Notes: generated from the letters alone by a model not told the origin. DNA of 64,000 nt from Pseudorasbora parva (GCF_024679245.1 NC_090182.1:36288047-36352046), one strand, 5' to 3'; counted from the stretch's first letter, positions 17,490 to 29,989 are shown. Numbers and translations: made by a program.

Positions 17490-19500
17490 ATGTATAATAT
17501 AGTTTTTATTCATTTTTATTTCAGTTTTAGCTTTAGTACACCAATTAAACTAAATTAAAAGTTTACTTATATTTTATTTCAGTTAATGTTCATTTAATTC
17601 CAAGCACACTTTTTGTTATGGTTTTAACTCTTTAGTTACATTCAGTTACATGCACAAACGCTTAAAGACGAGAGTTTTATCTAACTATATATCCAAAAAG
17701 ACCCTAAAGAGCATTGATACCTCTCCTCCCTTTAGCGTTGAGTGTCACCAACGTAATCAGTCCTTCATATTACACTCTCTTATTATACCTCCCATTTTCT
17801 TAATTAGGTCCCGTATCACTCATGCTCTGAAAATACTGTGTGTCGACATGACAAAGAGCTACTATATACATGGTGAAGATTTCTCAGACTGGATGATGCA
17901 GGCCTCCTAGCTCCCAAACAGCCGTATATGCTGCGTTTCTTGGAAATGAGGCCAGTCATTTATATTTCATGAACTGTTTGTCACTGGTGAAGTAATTATT
18001 GATGTCTCTACATCTCAGTAAAGCATCTATCCATCAGCTCTATACGTGTAAAACAGCAAATCACTTCCATGAATCCTCAGAGAGAGTTGCTGTCAAAATA
18101 ATGACCCTCGATGGCTTATTATTGAGACCAGTGTCATACAAATTGATCTCATTTTGATTATGAAAATTGCACATGGAGCATGATTTCACAATATTGAGAA
18201 AGACTTTAAGGAAGCACACTTAACCATGGCAGCTAAAGAGCAGAAATGATCTGAGGGTACTGGGGATCTGCCATTAAACTGATAAGTGAACTGAAGTATT
18301 CAGTCATCAGGTGCCATTGATTTGATATGAACTCCTAGGGCAGTTTTTCAGAAACAAGCTCAGTGCCTTTCACTATTCCATTAAGCACAGCAGTGATAAT
18401 TTGACAAAAGAGTATTATTTTAGATTACATTTCACATTTTGCCTTTAACATGTTATCACAACTTGTTTCAGTTAAAATGTTAAATGTCTGTCAGTCAAAG
18501 ATAAAAACTGCTAAATTACTTTCACAATTTTTATTTGATAAAGGTCAACTTCAAGGAACCAGCTTTAGGAACTTGACTTTTTATTTTATTTTTTATGAAT
18601 CCATTTCAGCAAGATGTGCCTTACATCTAATACAATCTAAACTTATTTTACCTGAGATTTGGAACCAATTATATAGATATATATTGGAACCAATTATATA
18701 TATTTTATATCAAAAGAATAAATCATGTTGAAACTATATATAATTGCATTGATTCAACATTCCTGTCTTAAGACCAAATATTCTGTTTACAAAGTTTGTG
18801 TGCCTGTAACTCTAAAATTACATTGAATATATTTAGTATATATATTATTTTGGATCCTTTTATATTTTTGGTTCTTAAAAAAACTTATCTTTTAACATCT
18901 TTATTTGATTCAATCCCACATATATGAAAATCCCACTGTTCAAACTGTTGAATTTGACCCATTTTCAATGGTTGAAAACCAAATGTACTTATTGTATTTA
19001 AAGAAAAATCTCTGAATAACAAATCATGTTGATAGTAGAAAGAAAACAAAGCAAGCAACAAAACAAGATAAATGGAAGCTTTATTAAATCTAACGAGTAA
19101 CATATAATTGAATGATTTGCAGTATAAACACAATCAAATTAAAATACTCATACATATGATGAAATTAATTAATAAATAAATACATAAATGTTTTATTTTA
19201 TCATTGGAATAGTTATGCATAGTGAATATCACCTCAATGCCACACATATTATGAAGCAAAGTAATTAATGAATGAACTTATTTAATTTTAGTTTCTCTAA
19301 AACTAAAACAATTAAGATGACTAAAACTAGACCTAAATTTAATTTTACAATAAACTACATAAAAAATTGCTGTCAAAATTAAGACTGCTCTCTTCAGAGT
19401 TACACATGATTTACTCTTATCATCTGATCGTGGTTGTATCTCTCTATTAGTGTTACTCGGTCTTAGCTTTAATTATGTTAAAATCTTGTAAATTAAAATA
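17490..19500. other. No recognisable gene
   Basis: AT-rich sequence with frames under 95 codons on both strands and no domain. There is no clear repeat structure apart from short A/T runs, so it may be low-copy intergenic or intronic DNA. Confidence 0.5.
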
Positions 19501-19504
19501 ATGT

Positions 19505-20490
19505 TGGCATTAGTGGAATTGCATTGGCATGGTTGAAATCATACCTATCGGACCATTATCAGTTTGTAGCAGTAAATGAAGAGATGTCACACCGATCACA
19601 AGTTCAGTATGGAGTACTGCAAGGCTAAGTGTTAGGACCTTTGTTATTTTACTGACATGTTCTGTATATGCCACCACTGGGAGATTTCATTAAGAAGTAT
19701 AGTATTATTGCTGTGCTGACGATACTCAGCTCTATACTTCTTCATGCCTTGACGAAATGTACCAATTCATGAGATTAACGGAATGCATAGCTGATATAAA
19801 AAATTGGATGAATAGTAATTTCCTGCAACTTAATTCAGAAAAAAAAGTTTTTTTTTATTATTTATTGGGCAAAAAAAAACTCCACAAGTAGTAATCCAGA
19901 ATACTTTCTAAAACTTGATGACTGCTCAGTCAAGCCCTTATTGTCACTGAGAAATCTGTGCATTTGTGAAACTGCATTCTACCATCTTAAACATATATAT
20001 ATATAAATTACGCCAAATGCTTTCAATGCAAACTGACCAGTTAGTTCATGAGCTCAAGGTTAGATTATTGTAATGCTCTATTGGGTGGTTGCCCTGCTCT
20101 CTTAATAAATAAACTGCCACTGGTCCAAAAAGCAGAAGTATGATTATATTAACCTAGTTCTGTCAACACTGCACTGGCTCCCTATTAAACATTGCATACA
20201 TTTTAAAATCTTACTTATTACTTACAAAGCACTAAATGGTTTAGCTTCCCAGTAATTTAGTGAGCTCTTAAAACATTATACTCCATCACGTCTATTGCGG
20301 TCTGAAAATTCTGGACAGTTGATAATACCTAGAATACCAAAATCAACTGCAGGCGGTCGATCATTTTCCTATTTAGCACCTAAAATCTGGACCTAGCATT
20401 GTTTGGGAAACAGGCACACTCTGTCAGTTTAAATCTAGACTAAATACCCATCTATTTACTATGGCATACACATAGAACATTTGAGCCCGA
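19505..20490 (+). pseudogene. L2-like LINE remnant (reverse transcriptase, 3' part)
   Basis: Plus-strand translation in shifting frames gives typical L2-clade RT segments: a tract for SYLSDRSQFVAVNE, GVLQG, the catalytic ADDTQLY block near 19720, IKNWM(N) and LQLNSEK near 19810, then thumb and C-terminal segments ending near 20480. Multiple frameshifts and stops show it is dead. The 5' half and endonuclease are absent. Confidence 0.75.
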
Positions 20491-20498
20491 TCTTGCGT

Positions 20499-20763
20499 AA
20501 ATGCGTATAAATAGTACGAGTGTGCAATCTCGTGGAATGTATACGCCAAAATGAGTTTTGGCGTGCATATGGTACGCAGATTTTCACGTGCATATGAGAC
20601 ACAATTTATGGCGTATTATACATACGGACCCCCCACCCCACCTCCCTAATCCTACCCAAGAGCGTATCATATGCACGTGAAAAACTGCGTAGCATTTGCA
20701 CGGCAAAACTCATTTTGGCTTTACATTCAACGATATTGCACACTCGTACTATTTATACGTATT
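20499..20763. mobile_element. 265-bp fold-back element, short form
   Basis: The ends AAATGCGTATAAATAGTACG and their near complement form long arms that meet at a centre containing a single 'ccctaatcctacccaag' unit. The same arms flank 27 such units at 37301-38686. There is no coding capacity. It is inserted just after the L2 remnant. Confidence 0.85.
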
Positions 20764-20769
20764 ACCATG

Positions 20770-21620
20770 AGATCATGTTGAAATTTTTTAAAGATGCCCT
20801 AGAATGAGTTGAAACAATATGTTAAATTGTTCTCTGATATCTATATAGAGGGTTTGTGACTTACCTAAGGGGCAAAATTGTTCAGATACAGTTTTACAGG
20901 TCCATTTACAACCCTAAGAATTGTCCCTAGGATGTAATGCTCTGTTTTGTCCTTATTTAGAAGAGTCCTGCTCTGACCGGTTAGATGATCCAGTGTAGGG
21001 AAGAAAAGCATGGCATTAATTTTTTACTCATACAATATTGTACTTGCAACACATAAGCTCTGATTTTATCTATTTTTTTAATCTGCCTCAAAACAGTATC
21101 GTAATTTTAGTGCTGAGAAACACAACATATGAAATTCCTTCCGGATCAACTGGTTTAACTGCTCTGATTGGCTTATGCAGCTCATTTGTTCAGCGAAGCA
21201 GCTCGTGATTCCTGACCGTCCTGACAGAACACAGACCGACTGAATGGCACTTTAAGCAGAACATCTCAAATGGAGATGGCTAAAATGCAGCCTGCTTATC
21301 TGTGTTTTCAGATCATCTGCATGTGAGAGAGAGCTTGCGTGCATATGGTTGCCATATTGTACATGTTTAGGTGAAACACCAGATAGTATAAGTGTTCTTT
21401 TCACAGAAAAGCTCTGTTTAGGAGATTTAAATTACTGAAATCTGGCAACCACAAGCACAAACACTCTTCATTCCCTCAGACAAAACCACACCCAGTGATT
21501 TTAGACTCGTTTTTTTTCATCAACAATACTGCATGTTTATATAACGTTTGTAAAAATGTAGGCTACGCAGTGACTGTAATGTACTCTGAAATACAAGCAT
21601 GCAAAAACATCATACTTAAG
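20770..21620. other. No recognisable gene
   Basis: AT-rich sequence with no supported frame. Parts look like decayed dispersed repeat, but I cannot assign a family. Confidence 0.4.
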
Positions 21621-21625
21621 TTCTC

Positions 21626-21695
<70 letters not shown>
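21626..21695 (+). repeat. Poly(A) tract followed by (TA)n
   Basis: About 26 A residues run into about 22 TA dinucleotides, directly upstream of the 'gggctgtcaatcg' repeat. Confidence 0.9.
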
Positions 21696-21697
<2 letters not shown>

Positions 21698-21699
21698 TA

Positions 21700-22765
21700 G
21701 GGCTGTCAATCGATAAAAATATTTAATCGCGATTAATCGCATGATTGTCTCGCAATTAATCACAAGTTAATCGCACATTTTTAGCAATTGTAAATGTATC
21801 TAAAATTAAGTTTAAATTAAGTTTTTATAATTCTCTAATCAACATGGGTTTTGACAAATATGCTAGCTTTATAAAAATATACATTTATTATTAATGAAAC
21901 CATACTTATTCAATAATAATCGATATAGCATGAAGACTAGATGTATCAAAGGTCATAGATGTTTATCAAATAAATTGTTCATGTCTCTTAAACTTAAACT
22001 TAAAAATTAGGAATAAGTAGTGATTTCTCTCATTTTAAGACTATAAAGGGAGTTTTTACACTGGCAGTTTAATTTAGAACAGGGAACACAGTTCGTATGA
22101 AAAATTGGTAATGTGAAAACTGTCATGCGGAGCGTACCAGATCCACACCATACCTGGAGGAGGTCCATTTTCCAAGAGTAGGAATATAGTGCGGACCCTT
22201 TAAGAAATCTGCGTTCACTGTTGAACTGCTGGTATTTTGTATGTGCACCGAACTGTGCCGCGATTCACTTGGACATTGTGAAGAAGACGGACTCGGGAGC
22301 GCTCTTATTCAGAAAAGTAACCTGCGTATTCATTTTAGCTGACTGTAATGTATTTAGTTCAATAAAACGTGCTGTAAGTGGTGATGGTGTTAATGATTTA
22401 CCTCAGATATGAGCGAGAGTGAGCTTCAGTGCATCGCGCTCGGACTGCAGAGAATGTGCTCAGTGAAAAAATGCACTTTTCTTTCTTATAGACCTGCAGT
22501 CTAATAAAAGTTAAACAGAAAATATGGTAGCTTTCAGGCAAAAACTGCAATTTTGGTTTAGAATAGTAATGTTAATGTCAACCCTTTTCTTTCCCAAATT
22601 AATGTTCGCTGCTGCACGTATACTGCTCTCACTTTTTCCAACTACGGCTATGCCACAGACCAAACATAAAATGCGCGCTGCGTAACATGCGTTAATAAAA
22701 TTAGTGCCGTTAAAATTATTTTGCGTTAACGCATTATTAATGCGTTATTATTTATATATATTTAC
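21700..22765 (+). repeat. Dispersed repeat with GTTAACGC/ATTAATCGC ends, copy 1
   Basis: It begins 'gggctgtcaatcgat' with 'gattaatcgc' motifs and ends 'gcgttaacgcattattaatg'. Its interior (22080-22680) is matched in reverse orientation by 26505-27480. It is a common type of fish non-autonomous DNA transposon. The short frames inside have no domain. Confidence 0.75.
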
Positions 22766-23366
22766 AAAATGAATAGCCTTGTCAAATGACTATTGTTTTA
22801 ACTTATATGGTGGAAAAGGTGACGTTTTCTAGAAGGATCGAGTGAGCGATCTGTAAGCAACGTATCTACGGTTGTATTCTGTAATACAAGATAATATTAA
22901 CCTTTGTCATTAGACACACTATTTAGTTTTGTATGGTACTTGGTGTTCCCTTTTCAAGGGAACTCGCACTGCGTCATTGAGATGACAGTTTGGGGGTACG
23001 CCGCCTGTGTGCCGCGCCTGAAGCTTGAATGAAAAAAGGCCAATCCTGATTGGTGTTGCGTCATGACGTAGCGAGTGACAGCATACCTGGAAGGTACAAA
23101 AAGACGCCGTCACATAGCACAGTTAGCTTTTCTGCTCTTCAGTGAAGCGCTCTGTGTTTGAATTGTTTGTCTATTTGGTGTTGTTTGTCCAAATGAGAAT
23201 TATGTGGCAGGCTTGTGATCCCCGTAGTTCTGTCCAACTTTTGTTGAGGTAGCACGGTGGGCGTAGATCAGTGGGCTCGCAAATGTACTTGTCAGCAGTC
23301 TTGGGACTGCTGAGGCAGTTTCTCAGTTCTAGCTGACAGTTCAGATGTTCTCCTTCCCCGCGTGGA

Positions 23367-23660
23367 ATGGAAGCCCGCGCTGCGACTTCTTCCCCCGGCG
23401 TGGAGAACCCGATGCTTGAGCCGTCTGATTCTGAGGAATTAGATGTGCTCAGCATCAAGTCGGGTGACATTAAGCACCAAACACGCTGCCTCATTCATAG
23501 AATAAGGGCGCTTGGGCAGTTCTTGAGGGGGCTGCCTGTAGTGACCCGGTGTTCTCTGTCTCGTGCGGAAGCAAAAGTTGCAGCTTCTTCCCCCGGGTGG
23601 AGAACCAGATACTTGAGCGATCTGATTCCGAGGAATTAGATGTGCTCAGCATCGAGGGAG
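23367..23660 (+). pseudogene. DIRS gag fragment with internal duplication
   Basis: The plus frame matches part of the intact gag (EEARAAASS...SDSE) but most of gag is unrecognisable. A segment of about 90 bp around 23369 is repeated at about 23568, both ending 'gatgtgctcagcatc', so a tandem duplication of about 200 bp occurred after or during decay. Confidence 0.6.
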
Positions 23661-24239
23661 TGAAGTAAACTAGAGCTCGCCACCTCGAAATGCAAGGCTC
23701 GATCTTGTGTTGCCGAGGCAGTGCGTGGATTACGCATCTGCAATAAGAGTGAACACACGCGATCGGTGTACATGTGATACTGTTTGGTGCGAGGCATGCA
23801 GTCAGCTTCCGAGGGTGCTGGCTGTGTGCGTTGACAAATATCTCGAAGCATACAGCCGCACCTTTTTCGAGTGTTTCAGCCTCGTTCCTATAGTCTTTCA
23901 TCTCGTGGGATGAAAGCCAAATATGTTGTAAACGAATCAAATCTCACGTTTGCAGAGGCAGCGTGTAGATAATGACTCAGTTAAATACATAATACATAAC
24001 AAATACACTTAATCAGTATCGTCTGATGATTATGGCTGCACATTATCTGACTTTGCAGAGTTAGATATGTTTATTCAGCCTATCATTCAGACCATGTTCA
24101 CTTGAAAGGTGATTATAGTGGCATTTAATTCTGAGGAATTAAATTTGATTTATATAACTTTGAGGAGATAGATCATCAGCCTATCATCCAATTTGTGTTC
24201 ACTTGTCTTTATATTTATCTGGGATTCACAGTGGCCGCC

Positions 24240-26095
24240 CTAAGCTGTTGTGGCCCTGTTGAGTCAGATGAAGCCCCCTCTCCTGGAGAGCAATCGAGGT
24301 TGCATCTTCCGTGGAGTTTTCTGGAAGTTGATGCTGCGATCCGCCGTCTGCGACGCTCGGGCCTTATTGATTTCCAGCAAACGCTACACGCATGCTGCTG
24401 CAGCTGCCTACCAGATACCAGATACCAGCTTCAAGAGGCTTGTTCCCATAGTAGAGTATCTCGGTGTATGTTTATGCCTCCCGAATATATCTACCTTGGC
24501 CCTGTGTACCGTGGGCAAAGGGTACAGACTGCAGTTCAGTGTTCCACCACCGAGGTTCATCGGTGTGGTCTGAATGGTGGTGTGCCCAGCCCAGTGGAAG
24601 GTTATGGAACAGTGTGCTCCCTGGTGGTAAAGGAGGCCATATAGTATATCCCTCCACCAGACAGAAAGTCAGGCTTTTACGGTCGCTACTTCATGGTTCC
24701 CAAAGAGGATGGAGGGGTTGCGTCCCTTATTAGATCTGAGGTACTTCAGATCTAGGAGATTCAGGTTCAAGATGCTCACTATCCCATCGTCAGTCAGCTC
24801 TGCAGCTCTGGCTCCAATGAGACTCCAGGGCATCCGTGTTCTCAATTATATCGAGGACTGGCTCATTCTGGCCAAATTGTACAGTTCGACAACAAGAAAT
24901 GTCGTTCTGGCTCATATGAGGTGCTTTGGGCTCAGACTCAACACAAAGAAAAGTGTGTTGACGCCCTCCCAGCGGACCATGTAGCTGGGAGTCATATGGG
25001 ACTCAACAACGATGTGGGCGCAACTGTCTCCAACACATATCGAGTCCATACTGGCGGAGGTCTCCAGAGTGAAGCTAGGCCGCAGCCTCACTTTCAAGCA
25101 GTTCCAGAGACTGCTGGGTCTCATGGCAGCAGTGTCCAATGTGATTTAATTCGGCCTGCTCCACATGAGATCCCTACAGTGGTGGCTGAAGACCAAGGGG
25201 TTTTCCCCGAAGGGAAATCCTTTCCATATGATCAGGGTAACGCGCAGATGCCTTCGCTCCTTCGTCATATGGAAGAAACCTTGGTTTCAGTCCCTAGGGC
25301 CAGTATTGGGAGCATCGGGTTGCCAGAAAAACGTTTCAACAGATGCTTCCCTTACTGGCTGGGGCACGGTCATGGAAGGCTGCTTGGCGTGAGGTCCGTG
25401 GGGGACCCAGCATTCCTCCTGGCACATCAACTGCCTTGAAATGCTGCAGTCTACAAAGCTCTGAGGAGCTTTCTCCCAGACCTCTGCGGCCACCATGTCC
25501 TGATATGATCTGACATATCTAGACCATCAGGGGGTCTGAGGTCACTCCCTCTGTGTAGACTGGCGCATCAGGTCCTCCTGTGGTCCCAAGGGAAACTGTC
25601 ATCCCTCAGAGCGATGTACATTCCCGGGGACCAAAACGAGGTAGCAGACATCCTGTCGAGGCAGGGGCTGAGGCCCAGGGACTGGTGTCTCCATCCAGAG
25701 GTGGTGGAGGCCATATGCAAGAGTGGAAGTGGATCTGTTCGCGTCTCGAGTGACGTCCCACTGCCCACTGTGGTTCTCCCTCAGTCATCCGGCCCTGTTG
25801 GGCCTGGATGCCATGACACAGACGTGGCTGAAGCTACGTCTGTATGCATTTCCCCCAATCGCTCTGCTCCCGGGAGTTCTGGAGCGGGTCCGCTGGGAGG
25901 GCATCAGCCTGCTCTTAGTAGCACCCCGGCGGCCATCCAGAGTATGGTTCTCCAACATCAACAACCTGTTAGACGGCCTTCCTTGGCAGGTCCCTCTGAG
26001 GAGCGATCTGCTGACACAGGCGGGGGGCACGATATTCCACCCCCAGACAGAGTTGAAGAACCTATGGGTCTGGCCTCTGATGGGCCGCAGTTCAT
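24240..26095 (+). pseudogene. DIRS RT/RNase H/methylase-like, inactivated
   Basis: The nucleotide sequence follows the intact 51800-53700 region with many substitutions. TGA at 24571-24573 replaces a conserved Trp codon. At about 24785-24800 a deletion of roughly 200 bp has removed the RT segment with the first catalytic Asp. The catalytic box is YIED (24847-24858) instead of YIDD. RNase H (STDASLTGWG near 25340) and the methylase-like VEVDLFAS/VAPRRPSR segments persist in separate frames. Confidence 0.8.
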
Positions 26096-26443
26096 AGATG
26101 AGAGTCTTTTAGCAGGTGTCGTGGAAAGAGCTCCAGAGCTCCTTCCACCAGGAGACTGTACAGCCTAAACACTTGGTGTAGAGGCCGTGAGGTGGACTCA
26201 GTTAACTCCCCAGTGGCTTCAGTGCTGGAGTTTCTCCATGAATGACGTAATACCATTATTATTTTTTTTGACCAATATAATTTATTGCATCTCTTGCATT
26301 TAATTGGGTAAGATATCAAATACACTGCTGAACAATTACCACTAATATCTATAATATGTTTCTCCTATATTGTATTCCAATTGTATGATGGTTTCTGTAG
26401 CTACTACAAGTGAAGTTTCCATAGATTTTATGCAAAAAATATA

Positions 26444-26446
<3 letters not shown>

Positions 26447-26502
<56 letters not shown>
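26447..26502 (+). repeat. (AT)n microsatellite
   Basis: About 28 AT dinucleotides directly beside the start of the second GTTAACGC repeat copy. Confidence 0.9.
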
Positions 26503-26504
<2 letters not shown>

Positions 26505-27484
26505 AATGTTAATAACGCGTTAACGCAAATTCATTTTAACGCCACTAAATGTATTAATGCGCGTTAACCCCGCTTGCATTTTCTGTTTGATCCATGGTCC
26601 GTAGTTGGAGAAATCGGGATAAGCCATAGACGTAAAGGATGCAGCAACAAACATTAATAGGGAAAGAAAATGGTTAACATTAATATTCTAAGCCAAAAGT
26701 GCAGTTATTGCCTATAAACTACTATATTTTCTGTTTAACATAATTGTGGCAAGGGGGGCGTGGTTCAGCGAGGTCTGCAGCGGGAGAGAGAGCCGCGGGA
26801 CGAGCGGTAAGTGAGTGGGTTGGACGCAGATTGATAACACCTGTCTCTTATTCCAGTAATGGGCGTGGTGAGAGCTTAAAACGCTGGCAGAATCAGAAGC
26901 ATGGAAGAGAGAGACGGACTGCTGACGCACCCCCTGAGACTCTGAGTTGACCCGGAAGCCGGAAGTGAAACTGTTATTGAGTGAATGAAGAAAAGAGTCA
27001 CACTGAAGTGTGCGCGTTGTTGTTTGAGTTTAAATAAAAGACGTCAGCAGTCCAAAGTCGACCCCTTTGTCCTCTTCCTTCCTTCCTTCCTCCTCGAACT
27101 GTATTACAATAATATTAGACACCAGGTCGAAAGAAAAGTGTGTTTACATTGAGCACATTCTCTGCAGTCAGAGCGCGATGCGCGAATACACTGAAGCTCA
27201 CTCTCGCTCATGTCTCAGGGTTAAATCATTAACACATCACCACTTACAGTACATGTGTTATATTGAACAAAATGCATTACAAGCGGCTAAAACAAATGCA
27301 CAGGTTACTGTTCTGAACAAGAGCACTCCCGAGTCTGTGTGTCTCACACTGTTCACATGAATCGCGGCATTGTTCGGCGCGCACACGCAAAATACTGGCA
27401 GATAGTAGGGAGCGCTCATCTCTTAAAGGGGCCACACTATATTCCTACTCGTGGAATATGGACCTCCTCCAGGTGTGGTGTGTA

Positions 27485-27486
<2 letters not shown>
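26503..27486 (-). repeat. Dispersed GTTAACGC repeat, copy 2, split by a solo LTR
   Basis: In reverse orientation this matches the 22080-22765 part of copy 1, for example 'ttaacgcgttaacgc' at 26515 and 'gagcgcgatgcgcgaatac' at 27171. A solo LTR with its duplication interrupts it at 26745-27108. It is bounded by AT dinucleotide arrays on both sides. Confidence 0.75.
26745..27108 (+). mobile_element. Solo LTR of Gmr1-like gypsy family
   Basis: The 364-bp sequence starts TGTGGCAAGGGGGGCGTGG, the same start as the LTR of the intact element at 6541-11686 in its own sense, and ends TTACA. The 5-bp duplication ATAAT flanks it (26740-26744 and 27109-27113). A polyadenylation-like AATAAA lies in 'tttaaataaaag' near 27031. 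It is the product of LTR-LTR recombination of an older relative. Confidence 0.9.

Positions 27487-27560
<74 letters not shown>
27487..27560 (+). repeat. (AT)n microsatellite
   Basis: About 37 AT dinucleotides at the far end of the second GTTAACGC repeat copy. Confidence 0.9.
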
Positions 27561-27562
<2 letters not shown>

Positions 27563-27564
27563 TA

Positions 27565-28600
27565 TTTCAGCAGATGTTCTAAAACTAAATTTGTCATTTA
27601 GCAATACTATAGATGCTTAGAAATGTCTTGTGGAGCTCAATGGGCAAGTCGTGTAGAACCACAAATGAACAGGCCAGATGCCATTTAAAAACAGATTACT
27701 TTTATATAAACTCTTTTTCCAAAGGTTGAAAAAATAATAATTTAATTTTAAAAAATAATAATAAAACAGCTACAGGAAAACTGTTTAAAGATTGCATGTG
27801 GCAATGTAGCATTGAGATTGGTGTGTGCAGCATGAGCAGCAGTCTTATTGGAAAGGTCAGTGGTGATCTCCTGCATTCAGTACCCTAATACCAGCACATT
27901 CAGTACACACAGCAACCCAATAAACTCAAGTACTGCATCTATATTTCATTCGTACTGAACCATATGGTGGGAGGCGGTGATTATTACCCTCCACTAGAGA
28001 CTCACTGTATATGTTAATAACATGCAAAATATAAGAATATAAGCTTGAAAAGAAGCATAAGATCAACATTTCAAATGAATTTTAATGTGGCAGACAGTGC
28101 ATTACGATTCCTTCAGATAGTAATGATTATAATTTTTGTTGCATCCCATGAACTGAATATGAATATGTTGTATAAAATCTCATTCATTACTATGAGCCAC
28201 TTCCTGTTATACATGCTGACCTATTATAGCACATGAACCACATACAGAACAAAAAAGCCCCTGGATATTTAGTATAATCATGCATTATGTACATCAGCAT
28301 GCAAGAACTATTAGCCGTCAGTGCCACAGTGATGCAAAGAAAAGTTCTGATTGCATTATAGTATGTTCATACTCGAGACAGAGCCAGCAGGGGGCAGGTG
28401 CCCATCTGCCAAAAATGCCCTTTCCATTTACTTGACACCTTTTATCAGATGGGTGGAAGCAGACACAAGGCGGATACACATTTATTCCACTGGCCTTGTT
28501 CTTTCGACACATACCGTTTGATCTTGAATATCAACTACTTGTGTGAAATACTGTACAGAAATGGAGACTAAACCATCTCTGTAACTTATTCTTACTGATC
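27565..28600. other. No recognisable gene
   Basis: AT-rich sequence with frames under 65 codons and no domain or clear repeat. Confidence 0.5.
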
Positions 28601-28624
28601 AAGTATTCAGGGGCCTTTTTGCAA

Positions 28625-28800
28625 CTATACCACCGTTCAAAATGATGGGGTCAGTAAGATTTTTTTATGCTTTTGAACAAAGTCTCTTATGCTCACCAAG
28701 GCTACATTTATTTGATCAAAAAATAAGGAGTATGCTGTTTTTAGAGTAAAAACAGTAATACTGCAAAATATTATTGCAATTCAAAATAGCTTTTTTCTAA
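28625..28800 (+). repeat. Dispersed fish repeat (accgttcaaaatgatggggtc), copy 1
   Basis: The core 'ggtcagtaagattttttta', then 'agtctcttatgctcacc' and 'aaggctacatttatttg', is a widely dispersed fish repeat. A second copy, split by a transposon, is at 58440-58583 and 59954-60095. Confidence 0.7.
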
Positions 28801-28884
28801 AAAGCTGACTGGCCTGTGCTGATCCTGCAGCCAATCAGATTGCTTGCTCAAGTCTGGCTCATTGTTTGCAGTCATGCGCTATTA

Positions 28885-29525
28885 GGCCGGGGACACACTG
28901 CAAGCGTGCCGTGAGCGTCTTGGCTGCGTGGCGTGTCCGTTTTTATTTCGGCTCCCATGTTAACCGGTTAGAGCTTGCATACTGCCTGCATCTCACGCGC
29001 GGTCTGAGCCGCGCGGAAAACGCGTGCATGCTTCAAATAGAAGAGGCGCCTATTTTTCACGAGACACGCAAGCGTGTTGGAAGCGTTTCTAGGCAAAATA
29101 GCATAGGAAAAGCTGTTTATATGCCATTTTGAAACGAATACATATTTATAAATGACATTTTCTTGTTTGAAAGTCTGTAGGTTAACATAAATGCAGAGAT
29201 AGGCCTAATTGTAATAATAAAAAACAACATAATTATCGATTTTGAAGTATCAACCCTGTCAATACAGAACGAAATATTGTGTAGCCTATTTTGCCGTCAA
29301 TACCATAGATATGTATGGCCAATAGGCTACTGCCGATGTTGTCTTTGCTGTATCAATAGGCAATATATTTATATGTAACATGAAGTATAGGACTTCCCTG
29401 TACATTAATAGCAGCAGCAGCGCCGCATCAGACACGCTTCTGGTGTGCAAAGACAGATAAAACGCCACGCAGCCACCCCGCGGCTGACACGCAACAGAAA
29501 CGCCACGCTTGCAGTGTCTCCGGCC
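28885..29525. mobile_element. 641-bp TIR element with TTA target duplication
   Basis: The termini GGCCGGGGACACACTGCAAG and the complement of CTTGCAGTGTCTCCGGCC form inverted repeats of more than 20 bp with few mismatches. TTA flanks both sides (28882-28884 and 29526-29528). A 3-bp TTA target fits PIF/Harbinger mobilisation. There is no transposase. The 88-codon frame at its left end has no domain. Confidence 0.75.
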
Positions 29526-29883
29526 TTAGAGATCCTCTGAAAGCCTCCACCTCCCCCAGCTCCACCTGCCAAGATCTGCTACATGATTTATGTATGTATA
29601 TTTATGCAGCAGCAGCAGGTCTGTGTATCTATTGGCAGTAACACGTCGATACTTGATCAGCAGCAACATAGCATTTCTAGTCCACCAAGGCCAAATAAAT
29701 TAACATGGCCATATTTAATACCATGATGAAACTATTCAGAGTTGTCATGATTGAAATTAATAAATTAATTAATGATCAAAAACTATAAAATGGTAGTGTA
29801 GCTTTACCCCATATATTAGTTTTGTAGTCAAGACCCCCTAATACTGAGACCAAGACCAAATTGTGTTGAGAACAAGACATGCA

Positions 29884-29972
29884 AGGGCCCTGTCATACAC
29901 CCGATGCAATGCAATACAAGACACGATGCAAGTGTTTTTGCTAGTTTCATCCTAACGCAGTTAACATTTTCA
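29884..29972 (+). repeat. Fragment of a DNA-transposon-like repeat, copy 2
   Basis: It matches 13826-14045 ('agggccctgtcatacaccc', 'tgctagtttcatcctaacg') and is truncated after about 90 bp. Confidence 0.6.
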
Positions 29973-29989
29973 AAACTCTATTTCTGGAC

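Larger units (their letters stand above)
22945..26243 (+). mobile_element. Decayed DIRS retrotransposon, subfamily C, 3' truncated
   Basis: The left end GTTCCCTTTTCAAGGGAAC matches in structure the GTTCCC...GGGAAC palindrome that starts the intact element at 49789. It is followed by a terminal repeat, gag remnants (23200-23700), RT (24240-25000), RNase H (25300-25660), the methylase-like region (25700-26095) and the first residues of the recombinase, where homology ends near 26243. No right terminal repeat or ICR is present. Confidence 0.85.
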
